Shown here one piece after another: positions 23,719 to 32,129 of a DNA stretch of 64,000 nucleotides. The stretch is from the NCBI RefSeq assembly GCF_030219325.1, contig NZ_CP126625.1, positions 3,398,857 to 3,462,856 on the forward strand, in the 5' to 3' direction. Every line of letters begins with the position of its first letter. Position 1 is the first letter of the stretch. The DNA is from Geothrix sp. Lineage in GTDB: Bacteria > Acidobacteriota > Holophagae > Holophagales > Holophagaceae. The notes below the pieces were generated by a model. That model was not told the origin of the DNA, searched no databases, and worked only from the letters and a program-made list of their open reading frames with translations. The position numbers and the translations under genes were made by a program.

Positions 23719-26574
23719 ATGACGCTCCTCGAAAGTGATCCCTCCCCTGAACCCGGGACGATGCCGCCCTGGGCCAGGTCTGCGGACTGCGTGGCGGTGG
23801 ACCGCTACCTCCTCGGCCCGGAGCTGGGCCGGGGCGGCATGGGCCGGGTGCATGCGGCCTGGGACCCGGTGCTCAAGCGCGTGGTGGCCCTGAAGCTGCT
23901 GCTGGGGCATGATCCCGACCTGCACCTCCGCCTGCTGCGGGAGGCCCGGACCCAGGCCAAGCTCGACCACCCGGGCATCTGCCGCATCCACGACCTGGGC
24001 CACTCGGAGGGGCGTCCCTACATCGCCATGCAGCTGGTGCAGGGCCGCTCCCTGGTGGACCTGCACCCCGAGCTGGACTTCCGGGCCATGGCCTCGGTGA
24101 TGGCGGACGTGGCGGAGGCCATCCACGCCGCCCACCTGGCGGGCCTGATCCACCGCGACCTGAAGCCGGCGAACATCCTCGTCGAGACCCGCCCGGATGG
24201 CAGCCTGCGCCCCTGCGTGGTGGACTTCGGCCTGGCCCGGGATCTCACCCTGCTGGACCAGACGCTGTCCTGGGCGGTGATGGGCACGCCCGCCTTCATG
24301 AGCCCCGAGCAGACGCAGGGCGAGGCCCTGGGCCCCAGCACGGACATCTACAGCCTGGGCGCCACCCTCTACGCGCTCGTCACCGGGCAGCCACCCTACG
24401 AGGGGTCCACGCTGGCGGGCCTCATCACGAACCAATCGGACTCGGGCGTGCGGGCCGTGCGGCGGCTCAACCCGGGGGTGCCGAGGGACCTGGAGACCAT
24501 CACCCTGAAGTGCCTGGAGCGGGAGCCAGCCAGACGCTACGGGACCGCCAAGGACCTGGGGGCGGACCTGCGCCGCTTCCTGGCGGACGAGCCCATCCAG
24601 GCCCGCCCCGTGGGCCCGCTCGGCAGGCTGTGGCGCTGGTCGAAACGCCGCCCGGCCCTGGCCGCCACCGCCACGACGGGAATTCTCGCCTCGGTGCTCC
24701 TGTTGGCCTGGAACGGCCACATCCGCGCCACCTCGCGCCTGCGGGAGGAAGCGGCCCAGCGCTTCGCCCTGGAGATCCGGGATGCGGAGCACCTGCTGCG
24801 CATCGAGCGCATGATGCCCCGGCATGACATCCGGCCGGCGGAGGCGCGGCTGCGGACGAGGATGGCGGCGATCCAGGATGAGATGGCCCGACTGGGCGGG
24901 TCCGCCCAGGGGCCCGCCCACTACGCCCTGGGCCGGGGGTACCTGGCGCTGCGGGAATACGCAGAGGCTGTCCGGCACCTGGCGGCCGCCTGGAGTTCGG
25001 GGTTCCAGGCCCCGGAAGTGGCGCACGGCCTCGCGCTGACACGGCTGAAGCAGTATGAGAACCGGAGGCTCGAACTCGTCGGCCAACTCGCCTCGCGGGA
25101 GGACCTGCGCAAAGTCGCCGCCGAGATGGTCCCGCTGGCCCTGACGTGGATGGCGCGCGCCAAAGGGGCCAGCGTGGACCACCCCGAGTACGGCATCGGG
25201 CTCGCCGCCCAGGCCGAAGGGCGCCACGACGAAGCGGATCGGCACTACGCCCTCGCCCTGGACCAGGCGCCCTGGCTGTTCGAGGTCTGGGGCTCCCGGG
25301 CCGCCAATGCCGTGGAGGCGGTGTTCGCGACCACCGACACGCCCGGTTACGACCGCATCCATGCCCAGTACAAGCGGGCCCTGGGCTACCTGAATGAGGC
25401 CGAGCAGATCGCCCCGAGCGATGACGAGGCCGTCCTCCGGCACTCGAACCTCGTCACCTCGGAGGGGATCTCCCAGGCGGCCCGCCACCGCCGCCGGGCC
25501 GAGCCCTTTCTGGAGGCCCACCGGCTGCTGGAAATCGCGCTGCGGATCCGCCCGGATGCCGAAGAGCCCCGCATCACCCTGCCGAACAGCGCCCTGCAGG
25601 TGGGATTCATCCAGCTGTCCAACGGGGGCGATCCAGCCCCCCTCGTGCGGAAGGCCGCCCAGGACCTGGAAGCCTTCGCCCCGCGCGAGGCCTGGACCCG
25701 CGAATCGGACTGGACCGCCGCCAAGGGGACCCTGCACCACCTCTGGTGGGTGGTCGCCGAGGCCGACCAGCGCTTCGGCCGCAGTCCCGACCAGGCCCTC
25801 GCCCGCGCCCGGCACTGGCGCGACCAGGTACCCGCCGACCCCCATCACGCCTTCTCCCGGCTCATTGAAGCGAAGCACCTGGCCGATCGGGGCGCGGACC
25901 CGAGGCCCATCTACGAAGAGACCCTCCAGGTCCTGGACAGCCTCGGCACCCGGGCCAACTTCAAGGGCACCGTGTTCTACAACAGCACCCTGGGACAGGC
26001 CCTCTTCGAGCGGGGCGCCTGGGAGTGGGCCCACCATCGCGGAGGCCAGGACGCCCTGCGCAGGGCTGCCCGGCAGCTGGAACCCAACCTGAAGATCGAC
26101 CCCCAGTTCGCCTACACCTTCTACCACCTGCCCAGGGCCCACGCTCTGCTCGCCCGGATGGCCCTCGCCGCGGGGCAGGATCCCTGGCCCCACGTGAAGG
26201 CCGCCCTCGCCACGGGGAAGCAGGGCCAGGCCATCAACCCGGACAATGCCAACCTGCACCTGGCCGCGGCGGATGCCCTCCTGGCCGAAGGCCAGGCGCG
26301 GGCCAGCGGAGGACTGGACGCGACCCGCTCCTGGGCGGACTGTCGCGCCGCCCTCGCCCTGGGGGAGCGGGCCAATCCCCGGGACTACCGGCTCAAGCTG
26401 CTGCAGGCGGAAGCGGAGCTCGCCGAGGCCGAAGCCGGCGGAAATTCCACCCTGCACCTTCAAGCCGCCCGGATCGCCTGTCAGGCCGGACTGGCGCTCA
26501 AGCGGAATGAACCGCAATTCCGTCGTCTGCTGGCCCGCCTGGGCAGCCCTGAGGCGGGGGCCCCCCGGCCCTGA
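23719..26574 (+). CDS. Ser/Thr protein kinase with membrane helix and TPR C-terminal domain
   Basis: 951 residues. The Hanks kinase is at about 29-290: Gly loop LGRGGMGRV, K59, HRDLKPAN (HRD 145-147), DFG 169-171 and GTPAFMSPEQ. A transmembrane helix follows at 312-331, then about 600 residues of TPR-like repeats with several HYALGRGYLALREYAEAVRH-type units, predicted on the far side of the membrane. This is the common acidobacterial and myxobacterial kinase layout. The 150-base gap to the divergent XRE gene must hold its promoter. Its target is unknown. Confidence 0.9.
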   Translation: MTLLESDPSPEPGTMPPWARSADCVAVDRYLLGPELGRGGMGRVHAAWDPVLKRVVALKLLLGHDPDLHLRLLREARTQAKLDHPGICRIHDLGHSEGRPYIAMQLVQGRSLVDLHPELDFRAMASVMADVAEAIHAAHLAGLIHRDLKPANILVETRPDGSLRPCVVDFGLARDLTLLDQTLSWAVMGTPAFMSPEQTQGEALGPSTDIYSLGATLYALVTGQPPYEGSTLAGLITNQSDSGVRAVRRLNPGVPRDLETITLKCLEREPARRYGTAKDLGADLRRFLADEPIQARPVGPLGRLWRWSKRRPALAATATTGILASVLLLAWNGHIRATSRLREEAAQRFALEIRDAEHLLRIERMMPRHDIRPAEARLRTRMAAIQDEMARLGGSAQGPAHYALGRGYLALREYAEAVRHLAAAWSSGFQAPEVAHGLALTRLKQYENRRLELVGQLASREDLRKVAAEMVPLALTWMARAKGASVDHPEYGIGLAAQAEGRHDEADRHYALALDQAPWLFEVWGSRAANAVEAVFATTDTPGYDRIHAQYKRALGYLNEAEQIAPSDDEAVLRHSNLVTSEGISQAARHRRRAEPFLEAHRLLEIALRIRPDAEEPRITLPNSALQVGFIQLSNGGDPAPLVRKAAQDLEAFAPREAWTRESDWTAAKGTLHHLWWVVAEADQRFGRSPDQALARARHWRDQVPADPHHAFSRLIEAKHLADRGADPRPIYEETLQVLDSLGTRANFKGTVFYNSTLGQALFERGAWEWAHHRGGQDALRRAARQLEPNLKIDPQFAYTFYHLPRAHALLARMALAAGQDPWPHVKAALATGKQGQAINPDNANLHLAAADALLAEGQARASGGLDATRSWADCRAALALGERANPRDYRLKLLQAEAELAEAEAGGNSTLHLQAARIACQAGLALKRNEPQFRRLLARLGSPEAGAPRP

Positions 26575-26680
26575 GGTGAGGTCGAAGCCACGGCCACCCT
26601 CTCCAACTCTCGACCCATAGGTCCTTTTATAGACAACACTTCGGGCTGTGGGATGATGGGTTCCCCTTTCCGGAGCAACC

Positions 26681-28057
26681 ATGAATCCTTCCCTTCTCAC
26701 CCGCGAGGCCCTGGGCCAGTTCGCCAACGAAAGCCGCGCGGCTTTCGAGGCGGAGCTGAAAACCCTGGTGGAGATCCCCTCCATCAGCGCCGACCCGGCC
26801 CGGCAGGGCGACGTGCGGCGCGTGGCGGAGGCGGCGCGGGCCCTGTTCGAGCGGCACGGTGGCAAGGCCGAGATCCTGGAAACCAGCGGGAATCCGCTCA
26901 TCCACGGATGGTTCGGCGAGGATCCCAGCCTGCCCACCATCACGGTCTACAACCACATGGACGTGCAGCCCGCCAACGAACCCGAGTGGACGGCCGAGCC
27001 CTTCACCTTCGTGGTGGACGGCGACACCTACCGCGGGCGCGGCAGCACGGACGACAAGGGCCCGGCCGTGACGGCATTCTTCGGCGCCCTGGCGGCCCGG
27101 CGCGCAGGCGTGCCCCTCAACATCCACTTCCTCTGGGAGACCGAGGAGGAGATCGGCTCCCCCAGCTTCGAAGGCGGGCTCAACCGGCACAAGGACCGCC
27201 TGAAGACCAACGCCATCGTGGTGAGCGACACGGTCTGGATCACCCGCGGCAAGCCCAGCACCCCCGCGGGCCTGCGCGGCCTCAAGGGCTTCCGCCTCAC
27301 GCTGGAGACGGCCGACCACGACCTGCACAGCGGCGTGGTGGGCGGCGCCGCGCGCAACCCGCTCTCCGAGCTGATCAAGGTGGTCGCCGAGATGATGGAC
27401 GGCGAGACCGGCAAGGTGAAGATCCCCGGCTTCTACGACGAGGTGGTGAAGCCCTCCAAGCAGGAGCTGGAGGAGTGGGCCCACGCGGGCTTCAGCGTGG
27501 AGACCTTCAAGAAGGACCACATGATCACCGGCATGCGCACCGAGGATCCCATCAAGGTCATGAAGCGCGTCTGGGGCCGTCCCACCATGGAGGTGCACGG
27601 CATGGTCGGCGGCTACACCGGCCCCGGCATCAAGAGCGCCGTGCCGCCCCGCGCCGAGGTCAAGATGAGCTGCCGCCTGGTGCCCGACATGGACGAGCAC
27701 AAGACCATCGCCCGCATCCGCGCCTTCGTGAACGAGCGCTTCCCCGACGTGCAGTTCCACGAGGAGCACGGCTTGGCACCCTTCAAGGGCCACGTCACCG
27801 GCCCCTACGCCGAGGCCATCAAGGATGCCTACAAGTTCGCCTTCAATGCCCCCTGCAGCTTCACCCGCGAGGGCGGCAGCATCGGCGCCGTGAAGACCAT
27901 GGAGGATCTCCTGGGCTGTGAAGTCTTCTTCCTCGGGCTGAGCCTCCCCAGCCACGGCTACCACGCCCCCAACGAGAACTACGACTGGGAGCAGGCCGGT
28001 GGCGGCATCGCGGCCTTTGCGCACTACTTCCAGACGGTGAGCGGCATCAAGAACTGA
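26681..28057 (+). CDS. M20 family dipeptidase/peptidase
   Basis: 458 residues from ATG 26681 with CGGAGC ahead. M20 metallopeptidases of this length hydrolyse dipeptides or short peptides with two zinc ions. Visible ligands: VYNHMDVQP (His, Asp), GRGSTDDKGP (bridging Asp), WETEEEIGSPS (catalytic Glu pair) and the late SLPSHGYHAPNE (His). A lid domain with DHDLHSGVVGG lies between. It has no signal peptide and is probably cytoplasmic. The gene stands alone, with TAGACA and GATGAT as a possible weak promoter near 26631-26655, and ends at a strong bidirectional terminator. Confidence 0.88.
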   Translation: MNPSLLTREALGQFANESRAAFEAELKTLVEIPSISADPARQGDVRRVAEAARALFERHGGKAEILETSGNPLIHGWFGEDPSLPTITVYNHMDVQPANEPEWTAEPFTFVVDGDTYRGRGSTDDKGPAVTAFFGALAARRAGVPLNIHFLWETEEEIGSPSFEGGLNRHKDRLKTNAIVVSDTVWITRGKPSTPAGLRGLKGFRLTLETADHDLHSGVVGGAARNPLSELIKVVAEMMDGETGKVKIPGFYDEVVKPSKQELEEWAHAGFSVETFKKDHMITGMRTEDPIKVMKRVWGRPTMEVHGMVGGYTGPGIKSAVPPRAEVKMSCRLVPDMDEHKTIARIRAFVNERFPDVQFHEEHGLAPFKGHVTGPYAEAIKDAYKFAFNAPCSFTREGGSIGAVKTMEDLLGCEVFFLGLSLPSHGYHAPNENYDWEQAGGGIAAFAHYFQTVSGIKN

Positions 28058-28070
28058 TGGCCGTTCCTTG

Positions 28071-28103
28071 CGAAAATCGCCGGCCGTTGGCCGGCGATTT
28101 TCG
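28071..28103. terminator. Bidirectional intrinsic terminator
   Basis: A perfect 15-pair stem: CGAAAATCGCCGGCC (28071-28085), loop GTT, GGCCGGCGATTTTCG (28089-28103). The TTTT in the right arm serves the plus strand and the AAAA in the left arm serves the minus strand, between the convergent M20 and SDR genes. Confidence 0.85.
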
Positions 28104-28892
28104 TCAGAACGTGCCTTGGACGAGGCCGCCGTCCACCAGCAGGCTCTGGCCGGTCACATAGGAGGCCGGGCCGCTGCACAGGAAGGCGATGACACTGCCC
28201 ACCTCGGCCGGCTCGCCGATGCGCCGGGCAGGGATGGCGGCCGCCTGGCGGGCGAAGTGCTCCTCGACGGTGATGTTGTCGGCCTTGGATTTCACTTCGG
28301 CCAAGTGCAGCTGCCGGTCGGTCATGACATGACCCGGCAGCAGGGCGTTGACGGTGATCCCGTCGGCGGCGGTCTCCAGGGCGAGGGTGCGTGTGAGGCC
28401 CGACAGTCCGGCACGCAGGGTGGAGCTGATGGTGAGCAGAGGATAGGGCTGCTTGGCCACCAGGCTCGTGATGTGGACGATGCGGCCCCACTTCCGCGCC
28501 TTCATGGCCGGCAGCACCAGGCGGGTCATGCGCACCACGTTCAGCAGGGTGGAGTCCACGCCGGAGGTCCAGTCCTCATCGCTGAGGTGGTCGAAGGTCG
28601 CGGCCTTGGGGCCGCCCGTGTTGGTGATGAGGATGTCCACCGGGCCCAGGGCCGCCACGGTGGCCGCGTGCCAGCGGGCCAGGTCCTCGGCGCTGGAGAT
28701 GTCCGCCGCCACCGCCAGGGCGCGGATTCCCAGGGCCGCCAGCTCCGCCCGGGTCACCTCCAGGGCCTCGGCGCCCCGGCCGCAGATGGAGACCGCGCAG
28801 CCCTCGGCCCCCAGCGCCAGGGCCGCCGCTCGGCCGAGGCCCTTGCTGCCCGCCGCCACCATCGCCACCTTGCCCCGAATGCCCAGATCCAT
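28104..28892 (-). CDS. Short-chain dehydrogenase/reductase with an altered active site
   Basis: 262 residues from ATG 28890-28892 with GGAGG upstream. The Rossmann motif is GSKGLG near residue 14, NTGG lies in the usual NAG position, and the C-terminus has the SDR-like YVTGQSLLVDGG. The Ser of the catalytic set is in HITSLVAKQPYP, but where YxxxK is expected the sequence reads ISSTLRAGLSG, with no Tyr or Lys. Such SDRs form a known subgroup annotated as oxoacyl-ACP reductase-like. NAD(P) binding is likely; catalysis by the normal mechanism is doubtful. Substrate unknown. It diverges from the DUF2238 gene. Confidence 0.82.
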   Translation of the reverse strand: MDLGIRGKVAMVAAGSKGLGRAAALALGAEGCAVSICGRGAEALEVTRAELAALGIRALAVAADISSAEDLARWHAATVAALGPVDILITNTGGPKAATFDHLSDEDWTSGVDSTLLNVVRMTRLVLPAMKARKWGRIVHITSLVAKQPYPLLTISSTLRAGLSGLTRTLALETAADGITVNALLPGHVMTDRQLHLAEVKSKADNITVEEHFARQAAAIPARRIGEPAEVGSVIAFLCSGPASYVTGQSLLVDGGLVQGTF

Positions 28893-28966
28893 GTCGTCCT
28901 CCAGGCCCCCAGGATAGGCGCTTCCGCCCTTGCTATGCTCAGGCCACGCTCCTCCAGGGGAACCCC

Positions 28967-29584
28967 ATGACGGCCAAGCGCCTTCCGTTGTCATTGCTCC
29001 TGTTCGTCACCGCGGCCTTCCTGCTGCTGGGCTGGCATCCCAGGGCGGACCGCTTCACCTGGTTCATGGAGAACGTCCCGGTGATCATCGGCGTGCCGGC
29101 GCTGGTGCTCACCCACCGGCGCTTCCCGCTCACGAATCTGCTCTATGTCCTGATCGCCCTGCACTGCCTGGTGCTGATGGTGGGGGGCTACTGGACTTAT
29201 GCGGAAGTGCCCGCAGGCTTCTGGGTGAAGGGCTGGCTGCATCTGGCGCGCAATCCCTATGACCGGCTGGGCCACCTCTTCCAGGGCTTCGTGCCGGTGC
29301 TGATCTTCCGGGAGGTGCTCCTGCGGAAGGGCGTCCTGAAGCCCGGGGGCTGGTCCGTGGTGGTGCTGATCCTCATGGTGCTGGGGCTCAGCGCGGCCTA
29401 CGAACTGCTGGAGTGGCAGACGGCCGTGTGGACCGGCAGTTCGGCCGATGCCTTCCTGGGCAGCCAGGGCGATCCCTGGGACACCCAGTGGGACATGGCC
29501 TGCGCCCTGATCGGGGCCAGCCTGGCCCTGGCCTCCCTTTCTAAGACTCATGATCAATTCATGCATTCCCTTTCCATCGATTAA
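28967..29584 (+). CDS. DUF2238 (YjdF family) membrane protein
   Basis: 205 residues with about five to six membrane helices. Family marks are the ARNPYDRLGHLFQGFVPVL block after the third helix, the SAAYELLEWQTAVW helix and the DAFLGSQGDPWDTQWDM loop. YjdF-type DUF2238 proteins are widespread, with no proven function. The gene is divergent from the SDR, with a 74-base gap, and a TATGCT near 28932 could be part of a -10 box. The next gene begins 63 bases later. Confidence 0.85.
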   Translation: MTAKRLPLSLLLFVTAAFLLLGWHPRADRFTWFMENVPVIIGVPALVLTHRRFPLTNLLYVLIALHCLVLMVGGYWTYAEVPAGFWVKGWLHLARNPYDRLGHLFQGFVPVLIFREVLLRKGVLKPGGWSVVVLILMVLGLSAAYELLEWQTAVWTGSSADAFLGSQGDPWDTQWDMACALIGASLALASLSKTHDQFMHSLSID

Positions 29585-29647
29585 TTCAACCTGGGAAAAG
29601 ACCGATACATTTTGCAAGGCACCCCGCCCCGATCCCAGGGAGCTCCC

Positions 29648-30799
29648 ATGGTCTTCGAGGAACAGTCTTGGCCAGAGGCATCGGCCCCGACCCATTTCGC
29701 GACGGCGGAACGGTCCAGCCCCGAGGAGCTGCGCCTGGAGGCCGAGGCCTGCCTGGGCCACCCGGTGGCCGGATTCCTGATGCACGCCCTGGACGGCCTG
29801 GTGCTGATCCTGGACGCCCACCGCCAGATCCTGGCCACCAACGACAAGATGCTCCAGGTGGTGGACACGGCCGATGGCTGCGTCATGGGGCGCCGCCCCG
29901 GTGAGCTGTTTGGATGCATCCAGGTGGCGGGCAGCCCTGGAGGCTGCGGCACCAACCACGCATGCGCCCATTGCGGTGCGGTGCTGGCCATTCTGGAAGC
30001 CCAGCGGACCGGGAAGCCCATCCAATCCGAGTGCCTCCTCACCCTCCGCCGCGGGGAGCGCACCGAGAGCGTGGAGTTCGAGCTGGTGGCCAGTCCCCTG
30101 GCCGTAGGCCCGCACCAGTTCCTCGCGGTGGTGCTGCACGACCTCAGCGCGGTCAAGCGGCGGGACGCACTGGAGCGCCTGTTCTATCACGACGTGGCCA
30201 ACCTCATGCAGGGCATCCGGGGCTGGGCGGACCTGCTCGCCTCGGGGGCCAGCACCTCCAGAGACATCGCGCAGAAGCTCGCACACCTGACCGATCTGCT
30301 GGACCGGGAGCTGAAGAGCCATCACGCCATGGCCCAGGCCGAACATGGAGAGCTGAAACCCCGGGTACGGGCCGTTCTGCCCCTGGAGATCCTGGTGGAT
30401 GTCGGCGACCTGCTGAGCCGGCATGCATTGGCCCGAGACCGGGACGTGGAGCTCCTCCCCGCCCCGGAGGAGCAGATCCACACCGATCCCGAGCTGCTGT
30501 CCCGGGTGGTGCTGAACATGGCGGTGAATGCCGTGGAGGCCTCCTTCATGGGCGAGACCATCACCCTCTCGGCCCAGCTCGAGGGGCCGGACATCCGCTT
30601 CCAGGTCCACAACCCCGGCGAGATCCCGGCGGACATCCGCACCCGCATCTTCCAGCGCTCCTTCAGCACCAAGGGCGCCGCCGGACGAGGTCTCGGCACC
30701 TATGCCATGAAGCTCTTCGGCGAGAACGTGCTGCGCGGGAAGGTGGGCTTCGACACCGGGCCCGAAGGCACCACCTTCTGGATCCTGATCACCCGATAG
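29648..30799 (+). CDS. PAS-domain sensor histidine kinase (soluble)
   Basis: 383 residues from ATG 29648 with GGGAG six bases upstream; an earlier in-frame GTG-like start at 29612 is less likely. No membrane helices. A PAS domain (about 50-175) contains the Cys-rich stretch GGCGTNHACAHCGAV (Cys at three spacings), seen in Geobacter-type kinases and a possible redox or metal sensor. The phospho-acceptor is the His of FYHDVANLMQGI, followed by a HATPase with N-box NMAVNAVEA, F-box RIFQRSFSTKG and GRGLGTYAMK. No response regulator gene is adjacent, so its partner lies elsewhere. It converges with a lipoprotein gene one base away. Confidence 0.88.
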   Translation: MVFEEQSWPEASAPTHFATAERSSPEELRLEAEACLGHPVAGFLMHALDGLVLILDAHRQILATNDKMLQVVDTADGCVMGRRPGELFGCIQVAGSPGGCGTNHACAHCGAVLAILEAQRTGKPIQSECLLTLRRGERTESVEFELVASPLAVGPHQFLAVVLHDLSAVKRRDALERLFYHDVANLMQGIRGWADLLASGASTSRDIAQKLAHLTDLLDRELKSHHAMAQAEHGELKPRVRAVLPLEILVDVGDLLSRHALARDRDVELLPAPEEQIHTDPELLSRVVLNMAVNAVEASFMGETITLSAQLEGPDIRFQVHNPGEIPADIRTRIFQRSFSTKGAAGRGLGTYAMKLFGENVLRGKVGFDTGPEGTTFWILITR

Positions 30800-30800
30800 T

Positions 30801-31322
30801 TCAGGACTGTGTGGGGCGCGGCGCCGCCGGAGGCGGGCAGCCCTGGGCCTGTCCCAGACCCTTGAGGTAGGACCGCCGCACGATCCCCGCCGCGATGGCC
30901 TTGGTGACCTGCCGCGAGGCCCGCTCGGCACCCGTCAGCTTCCGCACCCAGCCCCGGAAGGGGATCAGCGCCTCGGCGCTGCTCTTCACGGCGCCCACCG
31001 CCGCCTCGTCGATCTCGGCCCTGCCGCGTTCGGCCAGGCTGGGACTGGGGGCCTTCGGACCATCCAGGTCCTCACCCAGGGCCGCGTCCAGCAGCTGGAC
31101 CTCGGCCGCCAGCCCGCCGCAGGTCGCATCGACTGGCGGGGCATAGGGGGCCTTCAGGGCGGCCAGCAGCACCGCCGGGATCTTGGCCCGCAGCAGGTTG
31201 AGGTCACTCAGGGGTGTGGTGGCGGCACCGGCCAGTTGATGAACCACTGGGGGCGTGGTCTCCGGCTTGGAGCAGGCCACCAGCGTCAGGAGCAGGGTCA
31301 GGGCAAAGCCGGGGATTCGCAT
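30801..31322 (-). CDS. Lipoprotein of unknown function
   Basis: 173 residues from ATG 31320-31322 with GAGG just upstream. A type II signal peptide ends in LTLVAC, so Cys17 would be lipidated. The mature part is helical, with a Pro-rich start, a Cys in DATCGGLAAEV, a conserved-looking block FRGWVRKLTGAERASRQVTKA and a Cys in the Pro-rich tail. The two Cys could form a disulfide. I do not recognise a family. It is divergent from the ABC operon at 31386. Confidence 0.65.
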   Translation of the reverse strand: MRIPGFALTLLLTLVACSKPETTPPVVHQLAGAATTPLSDLNLLRAKIPAVLLAALKAPYAPPVDATCGGLAAEVQLLDAALGEDLDGPKAPSPSLAERGRAEIDEAAVGAVKSSAEALIPFRGWVRKLTGAERASRQVTKAIAAGIVRRSYLKGLGQAQGCPPPAAPRPTQS

Positions 31323-31385
31323 GGCCTCGGAGTATATCGGGATCGGCCGCCCCGTCGGCCCGGGGGCCACTGCTACCCTCGAGAC

Positions 31386-32129
31386 ATGCTCGCTCTGGAA
31401 CTCGACTCCCTCACCAAGCGGTTCGGCGACAAGGCGGCGGTGGACGGCCTCAGCCTGACCCTCGAGCCCGGGGCCTTCCTGGGTCTGCTGGGCCGCAATG
31501 GCGCCGGGAAGTCGACCACCCTGAAGATGGTGACGGGCCTACTGAAGCCGACGGCCGGGCGCATCCGCATCCTGGGGCTGGATCTCGAGGCCGATCCACT
31601 GGCGGTGAAGCGGCAGATCGGCGCCATGCCCGAGGACATGGCCCTGCTGGACATGCTCACGGGGCCCCAGTACCTGCGCTTCGTGGGGCGCATGTACGGC
31701 ATGCCCGACGCCCTCATCGACGGACGGCGCGAAGAACTCTTCGACAAGCTGGACCTGGCCGTGGCGCCGAAGCAGCTCATCGCCGACTACAGCTTCGGCA
31801 TGAAGAAGAAGGTGGCCCTCTGCGCCGCGCTCATCCACGGCCCGCGCATGGTCTTCCTCGACGAGCCCTTCGAGGGCATCGACCCCGTCACCAGCCGCAC
31901 CATCAAGGACATCCTCCACAGCCTGCAGCAGAGTGGGGTGACCCTGGTGCTCACGAGCCACATCCTGGAAGTGGTGGAGCGGCTCTGCCCCCTCATCGCC
32001 ATCCTCGACGACGGACGCCTCAAGGGCTTCGGCCCCCTGGAGGACCTGCGGCACGGTGGCGAGAGCCTCGAGCAGCTCTTCGTCAACCTGGTGGGCGGCG
32101 CCCAGAAGGGGAACCTGTCGTGGTTGTGA
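31386..32129 (+). CDS. ABC-2 type exporter, ATP-binding protein
   Basis: 247 residues from ATG 31386; an in-frame extension into the divergent lipoprotein is not used. Walker A GRNGAGKST is at 36-44, the signature is YSFGMKKKV in place of LSGGQ, and Walker B is MVFLDEPFEGID followed by the SHI switch. The altered signature is typical of ABC-2 exporters of the gliding/antibiotic type. It overlaps the permease gene (GTGGTTGTGA) and a third gene follows, so a three-gene operon is likely. The cargo cannot be told from sequence. Confidence 0.9.
   Translation: MLALELDSLTKRFGDKAAVDGLSLTLEPGAFLGLLGRNGAGKSTTLKMVTGLLKPTAGRIRILGLDLEADPLAVKRQIGAMPEDMALLDMLTGPQYLRFVGRMYGMPDALIDGRREELFDKLDLAVAPKQLIADYSFGMKKKVALCAALIHGPRMVFLDEPFEGIDPVTSRTIKDILHSLQQSGVTLVLTSHILEVVERLCPLIAILDDGRLKGFGPLEDLRHGGESLEQLFVNLVGGAQKGNLSWL

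Noticed and set aside
23569-26943. Minus-strand frame of over a thousand codons continuous with the XRE gene
   Set aside because: It lies antisense to the kinase gene, is Gly/Arg/Pro/His-biased and has no domain. Only the last 153 codons are the XRE regulator.
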